From Nematostella vectensis (lineage: Eukaryota; Cnidaria; Anthozoa; Actiniaria; Edwardsiidae), in assembly GCF_932526225.1 (NCBI RefSeq), contig NC_064042.1, forward strand, positions 248,001 through 312,000: a DNA stretch of 64,000 nucleotides, given 5' to 3'. Under the pieces are notes generated by a model. The model was given only the letters and a program-made list of their open reading frames with translations, had not been told where the DNA came from and made no database searches. Shown here one piece after another: positions 34,101 through 46,000 of the stretch. A program made the position numbers and the translations under genes. How positions within the stretch are numbered: the first letter of the stretch is position 1; the number at the start of each line of letters is the position of its first letter.

Positions 34101-36311
34101 AAATTTTCAACATTTTTGGGACCCAAAGCAATCAAAATCAAATACATGCTTGTTCTCCTATTCAGACTCGAAGACTAAATGTTTATTTTCTGTTAGTTTA
34201 TGTTACAAAATTTTCTAGATACAAGAGGTAGTAGTACATTGATGGAGTACAATCCAAAAAATAACAATTATAGTCAAGTATAGACAACTAAATATAAACT
34301 GGTGCACATACCGAGATCAAGGTCAAATCCAAATATAAACCTGACAGGTTTAGGTACAATGATTGTGGTAATGCCGATATTCACGAAGTAGACCATGAGG
34401 AGGGGTAAGGATGCCATTGTGGGGAGGATGAGTTTGTCCCGCCATTTCAGGTCTAAGACATCATCGGCAAAGCCCAGGAAGATCATACAGCATATAGACA
34501 GCAGTGCAGCAATGAACATCACAAACTATCAAGGAAATAATTGCATTAAACAAGTACTATTTAAAAAGAAAGAACACACCCCTTTGATATCAGCATATGC
34601 ACAAGTATACTATCCTGGTTAAATCAAAAAGAAAAAAAGGAAAATAAATGAAAAAGTCTAGGTAATGATGGGTTGGCAATTTAGGGTTTTCATTGTCACA
34701 AATCAAGCACAAACTTTAGGATAAGGCAAAATAAAGGATGCAAACCCACAACATTGAAATATTACAAGGCAATTCTTGTTTTAACCAAGTATTCGATGAA
34801 ACCACCTAAATTAGCTGTTACGTGATTACTTTACTGATTGTTCTTAGCGCTATATTAAGACGATTGACAACTCAATGATACTGTATTATATTACCTACTC
34901 CCATGTAGATCTATTCTCTCTCTTTGTGAATAAACTATTGAACACAACACGTAACATTAGCTAGCTTTATTATCGCAAAAATATATTAAAATTTAATAAA
35001 ATCAATAAACAATAAAGCAAGATGAATTGCATTTTTTTCAACCAAGAAGATTTCCCCTCTTTTTAATTGAAAGAAGAGGAAGAACAATTGAAGAAACTGT
35101 GTATAGCATACCTCATGGTGTGGAAAGTCAAAGTCTCCTTTCTCAAGCCAGATAGAAAGAAAGGGTAGCGGGATGAACAGGAACATACAAATAAGAAAGA
35201 GAGCACCGCCAACTGCACCCAGACCCTCAGGGCTAGAAATGGTCATTACAACAAATTCAGCATCAGACATGGCCATAAATAGTACAGCAGATATTTATTC
35301 CTGGTAAAACATGGCTTTGTTCATTCATATTTAAAGCATAGAAAAACACTAATGATTGTATGTTGGGTAAAAAGAACATGGTAAGAATGGTGGGGATGAT
35401 AACAAATAATGGACCAATATAGTTTCATGGATTAGGCTAAGTTCAAACGTCGTATTATCCATGAGCCATATTCAATGCAAATGCATGCAAATGAAAATAA
35501 AACAATCGACTTAATTCATTCGCATGCATTTGCATTGAATACGGCTCATGGATAATACGATGTTTTAACTTAACCTCACAGATTAAAATATTCTAGGTCA
35601 TTAATTCTTGTCATCGATCTATCATCTTTTGGGAATGTGTTTTAGCCTTATGCCTTTTCATTGTTTTGTCCCCTTAACCTTTATAGGTAGATATTAACTT
35701 TTCATGGTACACAATAACCGTATATTTGATTTTTGAATAATTGACAAGGAAAGCTGTGCACATATCTTTTTGATTTGAGTGTTTTTTAATTGACAGAAGA
35801 GGGGAGTTAAGAATGCACAGAGTGAGAGATAAAAAAACAGAGAAACTTATTCAGTGCAAGCATTCAGATAAAATTCAAGATACCTTTCCAACGGGGTGGT
35901 CTAATTGCAATGTACAGTATTTCCCAACAGTGATAGGATAGTCTGGGTCATGTGCTTCAAGAATAGATTACTTATCGGTTTCCTTGGTGGTGAACCAAAA
36001 TAACATACTCGTCAAGGCGGTAGCATAAGCACTACAACCATGCAGGTATGGCATGGAACAATAATTCTGTGATGTAAAACTTGCAAAAGGAATGACTAAA
36101 AGGACTAGAATTTCACTCACATAGGGTCCTTGTTGTCCTTCTTGTTCATATCTTTCCCAGCCAATCCAGCAAAAGCAAAAAGCATTTTCACTCGCGGAAT
36201 GACTTTCATTGCTATTATGAATGTAATTAAAGACATCAAAAGGTTTAAAACCAAGGGGTATACCATTCTATAGATCATTTTTAAGGCGAAATGTCGATAT
36301 AAACAAATCAA
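31103..36311 (-). CDS. DPAGT1: UDP-GlcNAc:dolichyl-phosphate GlcNAc-1-phosphotransferase, 7 coding exons
   Basis: Exons (minus): 36311-36121, 35232-35112, 34525-34312, 33912-33678, 32782-32594, 32074-31828, 31186-31103; continuous 1281-nt frame, 426 residues from ATG 36311 or 415 from ATG 36278, which fits the human protein (408) better. This ER membrane enzyme makes GlcNAc-PP-dolichol, the first step of N-glycan precursor assembly, and is the tunicamycin target. Seen: hydrophobic N-terminal helix, metal-site motif [76 protein letters not shown], and the catalytic [19 protein letters not shown]. The last exon ends [11 protein letters not shown] plus seven residues. Three repeat insertions lie in its introns. 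Head to head with the dynein gene. Confidence 0.95.
31507..31756. mobile_element. hAT-like MITE with 5-bp target duplication (DPAGT1 intron 6)
   Basis: Ends CAGGGGCGGCAGA ... TCTGCCGCCCCTG form a 13-bp terminal inverted repeat (mismatch-free). AGATT flanks both ends (31502-31506 and 31757-31761), so a 5-bp target-site duplication is visible. The CAGGGGCGG end is typical of hAT elements. The 250-bp interior is C-rich on one side and non-coding. Confidence 0.75.
32788..33154. repeat. Degenerate 52-56 bp minisatellite at the DPAGT1 exon 5 acceptor
   Basis: About six to seven diverged copies of a unit with CAGAACAAAATAATGCTATA, TTTATGACGGGACAAAATAA and CCATATATCAATAA. On the gene strand the word TTATTTTGTTCTG lies in every copy; in the copy next to exon 5 it is the pyrimidine tract of the acceptor (TTATTTTGTTCTGCTCAG). 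Confidence 0.8.
35434..35576. mobile_element. Palindromic MITE in DPAGT1 intron 1
   Basis: A 143-bp near-perfect palindrome. The left arm has AGGCTAAGTTCAAACGTCGT, ATTATCCATGAGCCATATTC and AATGCAAATGCATGCAAATG; the right arm is its reverse complement with a few differences. The loop is about 20 bp. Non-coding. Confidence 0.8.
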
Positions 36312-37072
36312 CAGATCAAATTTTCGACTTAGAGAAAATCATAACATTTTGGGGATAGCCGCTGGCCGTATTGGAGGCGTAACACAGAGATGGCTTCCAT
36401 GCTGTGATTGGCCAAAAGATGTGTCAATTATTATCAATGCCTTTGTTATTATTGGCTATTGAATTATGGCGCGTATATTTCACCGCGGTTCACTTTGCTG
36501 CTGCTCTCGCAAGGAGACATCTCGTTTCTACCAAAATGTTGTTACAACCTTTGCGCAATTTAATAGGGTAAATTTATAATTTCAAGGTAAGAATCGGTCT
36601 CTTTTCGCAACTGTAGCTTCTGGGAGATGCATTTTGCTCAAGTTTTGAGATTTATAGTACAGAATCCGCACTTTATTTATCAACCGCTTCAAGTTGTCAA
36701 AGTCGAACAAGTCAAGAGCTCATTCATTGTTTAGGAGTATTTATTTTTGTTGAATTTTCCTTGTTCTTTGTATGAATGAAATAAGAAAGAAACGCCTTCT
36801 GAGCTGAACTTCTGAATTTTATATAGCTATTTACGTGTGTATGAAAATATTTACGATATTTACAAAAAACGTATTAACTACTAAGAAAATATTGACAATT
36901 TCATTTCAATTTGCAAGTGCGTTTGATTACTTAACTTATTTGATTGATTTTTATTGATAGGTATGTAGAACACAAAGGAAGAAAAACCTGGTAGGAATAT
37001 TTCAAATTCAACAGTCTGGAGAACATAAAAAAAACTCCAAAGAATCCGCACTATATAGTAGATAGAGCCGAG
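36312..37072. promoter_or_regulatory. Head-to-head DPAGT1/dynein intergenic promoter region
   Basis: 761 bp between divergent start codons. On the top strand, GTGATTGGCCA (about 36404-36414) and TTATTGGCTATT (36451-36462) are inverted CCAAT boxes, typical of bidirectional NF-Y-type promoters. ATTATGGCGCG and CACCGCGG follow. No clear RFX X-box, expected for a ciliary gene, was recognised by eye. Confidence 0.5.
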
Positions 37073-40000
37073 ATGAAGAAGAGAAATGGTTCTCGCAAGT
37101 TGTCCATCCCGGGAGCAATGGAGGGAAGCAAGCATAACATGAGCTTCCAGGACAAAAGCAGGCGTAGGAAAAGTGTGGCTGCGCAGTTTGCACACCCAGT
37201 GGCCGGAGAAACTGTCAAAGAGAGACAGGTTTGTTGAGTAGCATTTTATAACTGTTGTATATCTGTCACACGTAACATACACTAAAAGGCCAACACAAAC
37301 TCTGACAACTCTAGTTTTCTTTTACTTTTTATCAAATGTTTTCTACAGCAACGGATAAGAGAGAGCCGAGAGTCCAGAAGGAAGAACATTAAGGATGAGC
37401 ATAAATTTATCATGCGCATTGTCAGTGACTACCTGGGCACAATAGATGCAAGTGCAATTGAAGAATTCATTGTTGATTCCGATGAAGTAAGTAATGAAAA
37501 TATGACAATTTCAATTGTTTTACAAAGAAGTAGAAACTATTGTTATATTTTTTTTTTCAGTCTATGGAAATTTTCCAAAGTTTCTTCAAAGTTGGCGGAA
37601 GAAGGTCATTGATGTTTTTCTTCCAAGAGTGCACTGATGAAGGGGGCGGTAAGTGAGATAGGCTTAGATCAAATGGCGTGTGAATTGCAGTCGCACCATT
37701 CTAAACAAAATTGATTAAGATTAACCATTGAACTGGTTCGGTCGAGATATGACCATGGAGCGGTAAACATGGGATCGAGCTTCTCGTTAATCCAATTTTT
37801 GTGTGCAATAAACAGCCATCTAGTCATTCCTAGGGAGGCATCGTAATAAAGCGTACCTGGCACACCATTTAATCTAGCCATAAACTTTTTAATCCATATC
37901 CAAAGGAATCATTACTTATGTTGTTTTGTAATGGTTTGTTAGAGCTGCGTGCACGTGCAGTGATGCAGACGCCAAAGGCTTCTCCTGCATACATCTTGCA
38001 TCTGACGGACGGCATGTCAGAAGGCCTTCATGGTCAGATGGTGTATTGTATTAGGGCAGATAATAAGAAAGAAATGAAAATGAAGATAATCGGTGAGGTA
38101 ATAAATTGTATTGAACATGTTTATATCATTATCAAATCCAAAATAATCAGAACCATCAATTCATCATTATCAGGATTTGTTGTTAAAGGTTACCGAAAGG
38201 TTGTAGATAATTGTCTTGTCAGTTTGTATGTGCAAGCACTCAGGTAGCTTTCTTTTTCAGGAGTGCTCTTTTGGAAAGCTAGATATTTCCAAGGATGGTA
38301 TGCTTTCTTCAGTTAAGAAGCATCTTACATCAGTCTACGTGCCATCCATTCAGGCAATGGAGAGATGGGGCGATTTATCTGACACACCGCAGGGCATGCA
38401 AGTCAGGCAGGAATTCCTTGATTCCTTGGATAGCTTTGTCAAATTCACGGATAGTAAGTCATAATTACTATATATAGTTCATTTGCATGAAGTGATGAAA
38501 TGTCACAATGAATGGAGGGTAATATTTTTTAGCATGTATTGTAAAAGAGGCCAGCCTAAATATTGTGCAATAGAAATCATTGAATGCCGGGGATTAGCCT
38601 ATAGTACCTGAGAGCTAACATCCAATACCCTCAGGTGCTAGTGCTGGTGCTGCAGAGGCTGTCAAGCTGCATCCATGTGAAGTGGTAGACTTCTTAGATT
38701 ATGAGACTCATGCAGACTTCCAGCAACTCGCTGCCAGTCAGGAGATCGTTACTGCTCTAGAAGAGCTTGTTGAGTCCTGGTGCAAGCAGGTTGAAAAGGT
38801 AAAATAATAGCAATCTACATAATACTGGTTTGGTGCCATGTTGGCTGAAAAGATCACAGCGCTAAAGTGAAATTCTAAATACGGAGGTGGACTTCTCTTC
38901 ACCTACATGGCTGTGCTTGTGAATTTAAAAGATGCTGAAAGATGTGCGTTTCCTGGGTCTCATCTTCTTTGAGTTGATTCATAAGAATCTTCGCATAGAA
39001 GGAGATGGAGTTATATGGAAGAAGAAGACGATGATCATGGTCATTGATCTTAATCTTGTAGGTACTTGCAGAAAGTGAACAGATGCGCCGTGAGGCCGAT
39101 GACACGGGACCCATGGCGGAACTCGAGCACTGGAAGATGAGAATGGCCAAGTTCAACTCGCTTGTCGAGCAGATCAAGGGGTTTGAGTGTCGCTGTGTCA
39201 TCAAAACTCTGCAAATTGCCAAATCAAAAGTACTTAAGGTGAACAAATAGAACGGTTATTGGAAGGGGAAAAGTCTTAACCAAGCGCCTTATTTTGTCAG
39301 TCAAACCCTATTCTTCAAATTTTGTGGATTGTGGTGGTCAAAAAAAGCTCGCATTTGCGAAAATGCCATCCAGGTGGTATAGATTAGTCGTTTGTTTTCT
39401 CAGGGCTTTAGCTTGTGACTAATGCTACAGTAATGCAGTCCAGTCTAAGCACTTCAGATAAAATGGTGCTGTGGATGTTCTTTTTACCTTTTAATATTAT
39501 CGTTTCTCCTTTTTTATCTCTGAAGTGGTGGCGCCAACTGGATTCCCGAATCACAGACGCTGCTAACGAATCTAAAGATAACGTCAAGTTCTTGTATACA
39601 CTGGAGAAGGCGTGTGAGCCGCTCTACCGCACTGACCCGGTAAGAACCCGATAGCATGACAAGTACCACTTATACATCATCAGAACATCACCGAAATGAA
39701 CTGAACTGAACCAATGGAACAATCGCAACAACAGCAAGAAAAGGGTATTACGTATCTAAGAATGTCTAATATTCCCAAAATAGAGATCGCCTAAACGGAA
39801 CTCGCATATACAGTACGGAACACATTTCCAAGTCCCTGCTTATCATATCAAATTGCCTCAGATATGAGCTATTTTGTGTATAATTTAAAGTAATCACAGG
39901 TCTCAGATAAGCCTGTTTATTCGGGTTCTACTGTATTTCTTATCTAACAGACTATATCGATGGTTAACAGATTGTGGTATGTTTCAGGCGGGTATGATTG

Positions 40001-43000
40001 ACTGTATCGCGGTGCTGATCAACTCGATCCAGATGATTCATTCGATCTCTCGTTACTATAATACCTCGCAGCACATGTCTGCCTTATTTGTCAAGGTCAG
40101 TAAGTCTGTCTTATATATGGAATAACAAATTAGAAAACCGACGATGGGATATCTCAGCAAACCTCTTAGCAAAAATAGCTTTCTTTCGTCAGCTGTAAGA
40201 CAAACATCAAGCCAAACCTGATTGATATAGAATTCTCCCTCATACTCATGTTAATGTTTATGCGCTTCACATTTGTCGACGTATTCTTGGGGCTTGGAAG
40301 GGCTAGAGTATGTCAACTGGAAGATGCTAGATGTGTGAAGTTTCCTTGAGTTTATGTTGAATTTGCATTTAGGTGACAAACCAAATGGTGGCAGCGTGTA
40401 AGATTTACGTCACGGACCGTGGCATGACACGAGTGTGGGACCACCCCAGACAACCTCTCATTGAGAAGCTCAAGGTCTGCCTCAAGCTCAACGCCGAATA
40501 CCAGAACTGCTTCCAAAGGACTAAGAAGCGGATCGCCCGGGACCCAGGCCAGAAGTCATTTGGCTTCTCTGAGATGTACATCTTTTGCAAGTTTGACGCG
40601 TTCTGCAAACGAATTGAAAAGGTAGAAAAATTCTAGCTGTTGCTACACAAAAAGCTCTTTACTGTTTCTGTGCTGTTGTGGTCTATGATATCTCAGCTGT
40701 TGTGGCCTACGATATATATATATTTTTTTTATTGTCGTTGTTCTTCTTGAGTTGGGCTGAAGATGATTATGATATTTCAGTAAAGACTATGATGCCAATG
40801 AGCTTCTTTTACTGTTTTCGTTTATTTTATTTTTTTTTTGGGGGGGGTGGGGGGTGGTATGAGAAACTTGATGGTGGAGCTTATCTCCGTCCTTCCGGCC
40901 CTTACCCAGCCAGCTCTTTGTGAATTCTAGATCATCACGGTCCTGAATGCATTGGAGACGTTCTCCGTCCTCTCCAAATCCAAGATCGAAGGCATCGAAT
41001 CTATTGCACAGAAATTCAACCACATCTATTCGACTCTGCGCAAGAAGCCCTACGATCCACTTGACCATCGCAGATTAGATTTCGACACAGATTTCACTGA
41101 GTTCTCACGACAAATGAATGAACTGGAGGTAACAGATTCTTAGTAAACTGTCACACAATTCAGTCTCCTGCTTGATTTCATGTCTCATTGTCCTTGAATC
41201 ATAATATAGGAATCACGGGTGACCCAGTGTGTCAGCGCGTCAGCGTATGGGGCCTCTCACCTCTGCTCAAACGAGTTCGATTCCCGGACGAGACATGGAT
41301 AGTATCTTTCTGTTTCTCGGCCCTGAATTTGACTTGTTGAACGTTTGTGAGCTTACTAGAAGCTTGTGTTCCTCAGTTCCAAGATGGTTCATTATTAATA
41401 CATTAGGATTTTAAATGTGAAGCGCTTAGAACATGGTTGGTATAAGCGCTATATAAATGCTAATTTATAATTTAAGTAATCTCTATTTCTTCCTATTTCT
41501 CCTCAGTGCTACTTGGAAAACTTTATGAATGCTTGCTTTGCTAAGATCAAGTCTACATCGATTGCCTTGGAACTGTTGTGCAGGTGATGTATAAACAAGT
41601 GTCTTGGATGTGACCAATAATTTATTTTATTTTATGTTGGTAAGGTTGCAATAACTTGTGTTTGGTTTGGGAATAGGTTCGAGAAGCTTGGCATCCCGAG
41701 ACTAAAACAACCAATAGAAGACAAGTTCTCTGATTTGCTCCAGATGTTTGGCAAAGAGATCGAAATCATGAAGAAGGTATAACTCATATATAGTCGGTCC
41801 CTCCTCGAAAAGGTTACCCTAGATAAATAAGGGCTTGGCTGCCTTTAATTATAGGTGATGAAGGAGGCCTACATGTGCGAGAGGAACAGGGATTCACGTC
41901 TTTGCTTCTGTTTCACTGAAAATGATAGCACATCTTTTTGAAATATTTCTCCTCTCACTGTTTGCGTATTTCAGGTGTATCAAGCACAGTGCAACTCACC
42001 CGAGGTGGCACGTGACCTTCCGCCAATCGTGGGCCGCATCACATGGGCTAAGCAGATGATGCGTCATATCCGGGACCCAATGGACGTGTTCGAGAGGCAT
42101 CCCTCTTGTTTTCGGACCAACGAGGCCCGTTCCATCATCAAGAACTTCAACCATCTGGCTGCAGTGCTGACTGAGTTTGAATACATTTATCACCAAGGCT
42201 GGCTGAGACAGGTTGATCAGGCCAGGAGTGGTAAGAAGACTTAAGATCAAAATTAAATTTGCCCATGCGATAAAACGCAAATCATCATCCGTCGTAAGGA
42301 GTATAGTATGTTATAGTTAGTTAAGATAAGTTTGTTAAGACATTTTTTATTGAGAGTGACACTTCACATGAATACAGATAGTATACATGTGGCTCACGGA
42401 AAATTATTAAATTATTACAAATATACATAACGATAATATAATCATAACAAATATACATATCGTTTTACAAAAGTGTTAAACGAAACAATTTTCAGTAGGA
42501 ACAGTTTTTATATGTTTAACTATAAAGCCTTTAGTTCAGCACTAAAAGTAGCAAGGGATTTTGCTTTCTCTAACATTCAATGTTCTGTCCTAGTACCACA
42601 CCCCCATCGATTATCAGCTTGTCGGCATCACGTATTCTTTTACATCGATAAGTCATTGTCACTGTTATCGATCTCAACGCACATTATCACAAATTTGCAC
42701 CTCGCTTTATAAAACTTGAAAGTGAAAAGAAGGACCAGGGACAGTAAGAACCATGCAGATCACCGCATGATTCTTGTTCTAGGTCTGCAAGCGTCTTTGC
42801 TCGTTCGGCATCCGGACTCGGGCGAGCTGTACGTGAACTTTGACCCTCAGTTGTACCAACTTATCCGCGAGACGGAATGCATGATGAAGATGAACCTACA
42901 GGTCCCTAACAACGCCAAGCTTCTGTACATGAACCGTCACCAGCTGAAGAAGACATCCAGCAAGCTCAAGGTAACAATGTTAATAACATTGTTCTATAGG

Positions 43001-46000
43001 AGATAGGTAGACAGTTATTTTTTTAGGAGAATTAGGTGATAGGAAAAAGGGCAAATGTGGGAAGGACAAGATGGGAATAATGTGATCAACAAGTTTACTC
43101 CAATTTTTTCATTTTAACTCATGTTAGCTCATGTTGGAAGAAGTTGTGTCGGTGAAGGCAAATATCCCTAACATCTTCCAACCTCTGATGGCACCGCACA
43201 TCGAAAGGGTATGAGCGTCCAATTTGTTGAATCTTTATCTACCCGTGCTAGGTATTCATTGTTATCTAATTCATCCTTTCTTGGTTATGTTGTCGCTTTT
43301 AAGGTGGATGCAGCTATCAGTCCAGGCATAACTATGCTGAACTGGAACTCACTAAACATCGAGAACTACTGCAAGAACGTCTACACGCGCCTTAGAGAAC
43401 TGGATCTGCTCATAAAAACCGTATGTCGCAAATAAAAAAGACATTTCACAGAAATTCCTTTTTTTTACTCTTACCATTTTTATTATAGGTAAATGATATC
43501 CGTGACTCACGGATCGATAGTGTACTGAAGGAGATCAGCGAGATCACTTTGTGCGAAGTCCCTGATGATCAGCCTTGGACAACTGACGAGTTTATCACCA
43601 AAACTCAGGTAATACGAATAAGCCTTCAGTAGATGTGTCTACACATGAACAACAGCTGTAAGCATGGTCGCGGTTATTTGCTTTTTGTATATTGTTTTGG
43701 TTTCAGAAATCGTAAGAAATCGTAACGTTTTAATTATACGGTTACTACTATTGAGTTGCTCAAAATCGCTTATTATTTAGGAATCCCTTTGATATTCCCG
43801 AAAAAGTAAGCTTTTGGTGAGTCCGTTTCTAAACTAATGCTGAATGACATGATTCCAATTACACCAATTCACTTAAAACCTCACAGAAAATCTGTAACCG
43901 AGTGGGCGGCATCCTCGATAAGAAGAGCCTTCAAGTGGAAGAGGCTGTGCACGAGCTCGTCGACATCTTTAAGTTATCCCTCGAGCAAATAGGGGTCCAC
44001 GAGCTTGGCAGCAAGGCCAAACCCCCGGACAAGGAGAAGGAACGGAAATCTGAAAGCCGAGAGGGTAAAGAGAAGGAAGGTCAGCGCGAAAAGACACCCA
44101 AGCCGACCGACGAGAAAACTCTAGAAGAGGAGATCGGGGAGCTCATCCTCTATTTCAATCAGAGAACGTTTGACGCGCTGCTTAGAGCGACACGGAATGC
44201 TTTGGACGGTATCAAGCGACGCGTGTTTTGTAGCAGGTACGCTATTAATCATCTGCACATTCTTACGTTCTTATACACCGACCAGTGGGTGATTATCTAT
44301 ATTTGCCTCTTAAAAGTTTGCCTTCCGAAAAGGGTCATGTCGAAAATGGTGTTTGTATGATACTTGCCAGCTAACTCAACAAAATGTGTAAATTGCAAAT
44401 GCAAAGGATTGTCGTTGATCTACTAAGTACAGAATATATTAAACTAACGGGTTGCGGGTCTTTCAGAAAATGAATTAGTTAAATAGAAACAGCTTACCAG
44501 CACATATTTCCTATGGATTGACCTGACATTACTGGTTTTGTTATTACTGCAGCTCTACGCGGTCGTTCTCCAAGAGAGCCTTCTATGTCAGCAACGCACT
44601 TGCTGTCGAGAGCTACACCAAAGGACCTTTCTTCAAGGCGGAAATCACACTCGCTATTCCACAAGTGGTAAGAATCAGGCATAGTAACACTACACTCTTG
44701 ATCGCCTTGATAATGTTTCTTTAATCTTACCGAATTTAAACTGGGCATACTTGTAAATTATTGTTTGCTGTTGTTGTTAGATTATTCAGCCATCCCTTGA
44801 AGATATCCAGCAGGCGCTGAACAAAGCCGCGCAGAGAGTGCTTGAGGTCAGTCGCTCTGTCGGGCAGTGGGGACAGAAACGCTTCAGGACTCTGGGTTTC
44901 TACGATGAGCCAGACCCAAGGGGGACCTTTCAACACACCAAGAAAACTGAACGAGCCGCAACATCAAGTAAGATGGGGTTAATTGTTATATGGAAAGTGT
45001 GAGAATTCCTGTTATTTTATTTCGTTTACGCAATAACATTTGCAATATGATAGCATTGTTTATAATCGTGGTTACCCTTATCAACTCGCTTTTCTATTGA
45101 CGGAACGAAATGGCTGTTGTACCGATTTCAATACATTACGCCATTTCTGCAGATGAGGAGCTCGCACCTTCCAAGCTCAAGAACTACTACAAAGCGATAT
45201 CGGAGCACAAGGACGTTACCAAACTTCTGATGATTCTCACTTCATCTATCAGCTCCACCAAGGCTGAAGTGATTGGATGTCTGGATCAGTTTAGCCAGTA
45301 CCACTTTGTCTGGGAAGGGGACAAGGAAAGTGTTGTCAAGGTAAGCTGGAGAAAAAGAAGTATTTGGAGATATGCTAATAGCGAGAAGTGGAACAAGCTA
45401 TCATTTTCCTAATCTTGTATTCAGATGTGCGCATTACCTCGGTAAATGGAGGTTCGAACTTCAGTCCTTTTGAGGAGTGATTGTTGTCCTCTACCTATAT
45501 CAAGTCTTTGAACCTTAATTTTGTTCTCGTTAGGTATTCGTGGCGTCGGACCCTTTGCTGTCTGACTTCAGAACCGAGATCTTGAAGTACCAAACTTTAG
45601 AACAGGAGATTGAGAACATACCAGCATCATTCAGAGTGGGACACGGAGCGATCGAGTTATATTCTGGTAACATCAAATGTAGTAACAGCATTATTGATTG
45701 AACTGTACACTGTTACCTTGGTATGTCAATCCTTTGATTTGTCTAAAACTTCAAGCCTGCACTGTCTGGAATTCATACATACATACTTGCAGGCTCCTTG
45801 TATTACAAAGGTTATTCTTTGTTGGTTTCATAGAACCGTTGAAGATCGCGCTTACTGTTGAGATTCGCGGCTGGAAGTTGTTGTTCGGTCACAGCATCAA
45901 TAACAAGTACCGTGTTTGCATGGATGAGATCTCGCAGTTCCTGGGAGACTACAGCAAGAGGCTGGGTAGACCTATCCAGGACTTGGAGGACGTGCGGGGT

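Noticed and set aside
37669-37881. 70-codon minus-strand frame in dynein intron 3
   Set aside because: Protein-like composition but no recognisable domain and no splice partners; possibly a transposon scrap, too weak to call.
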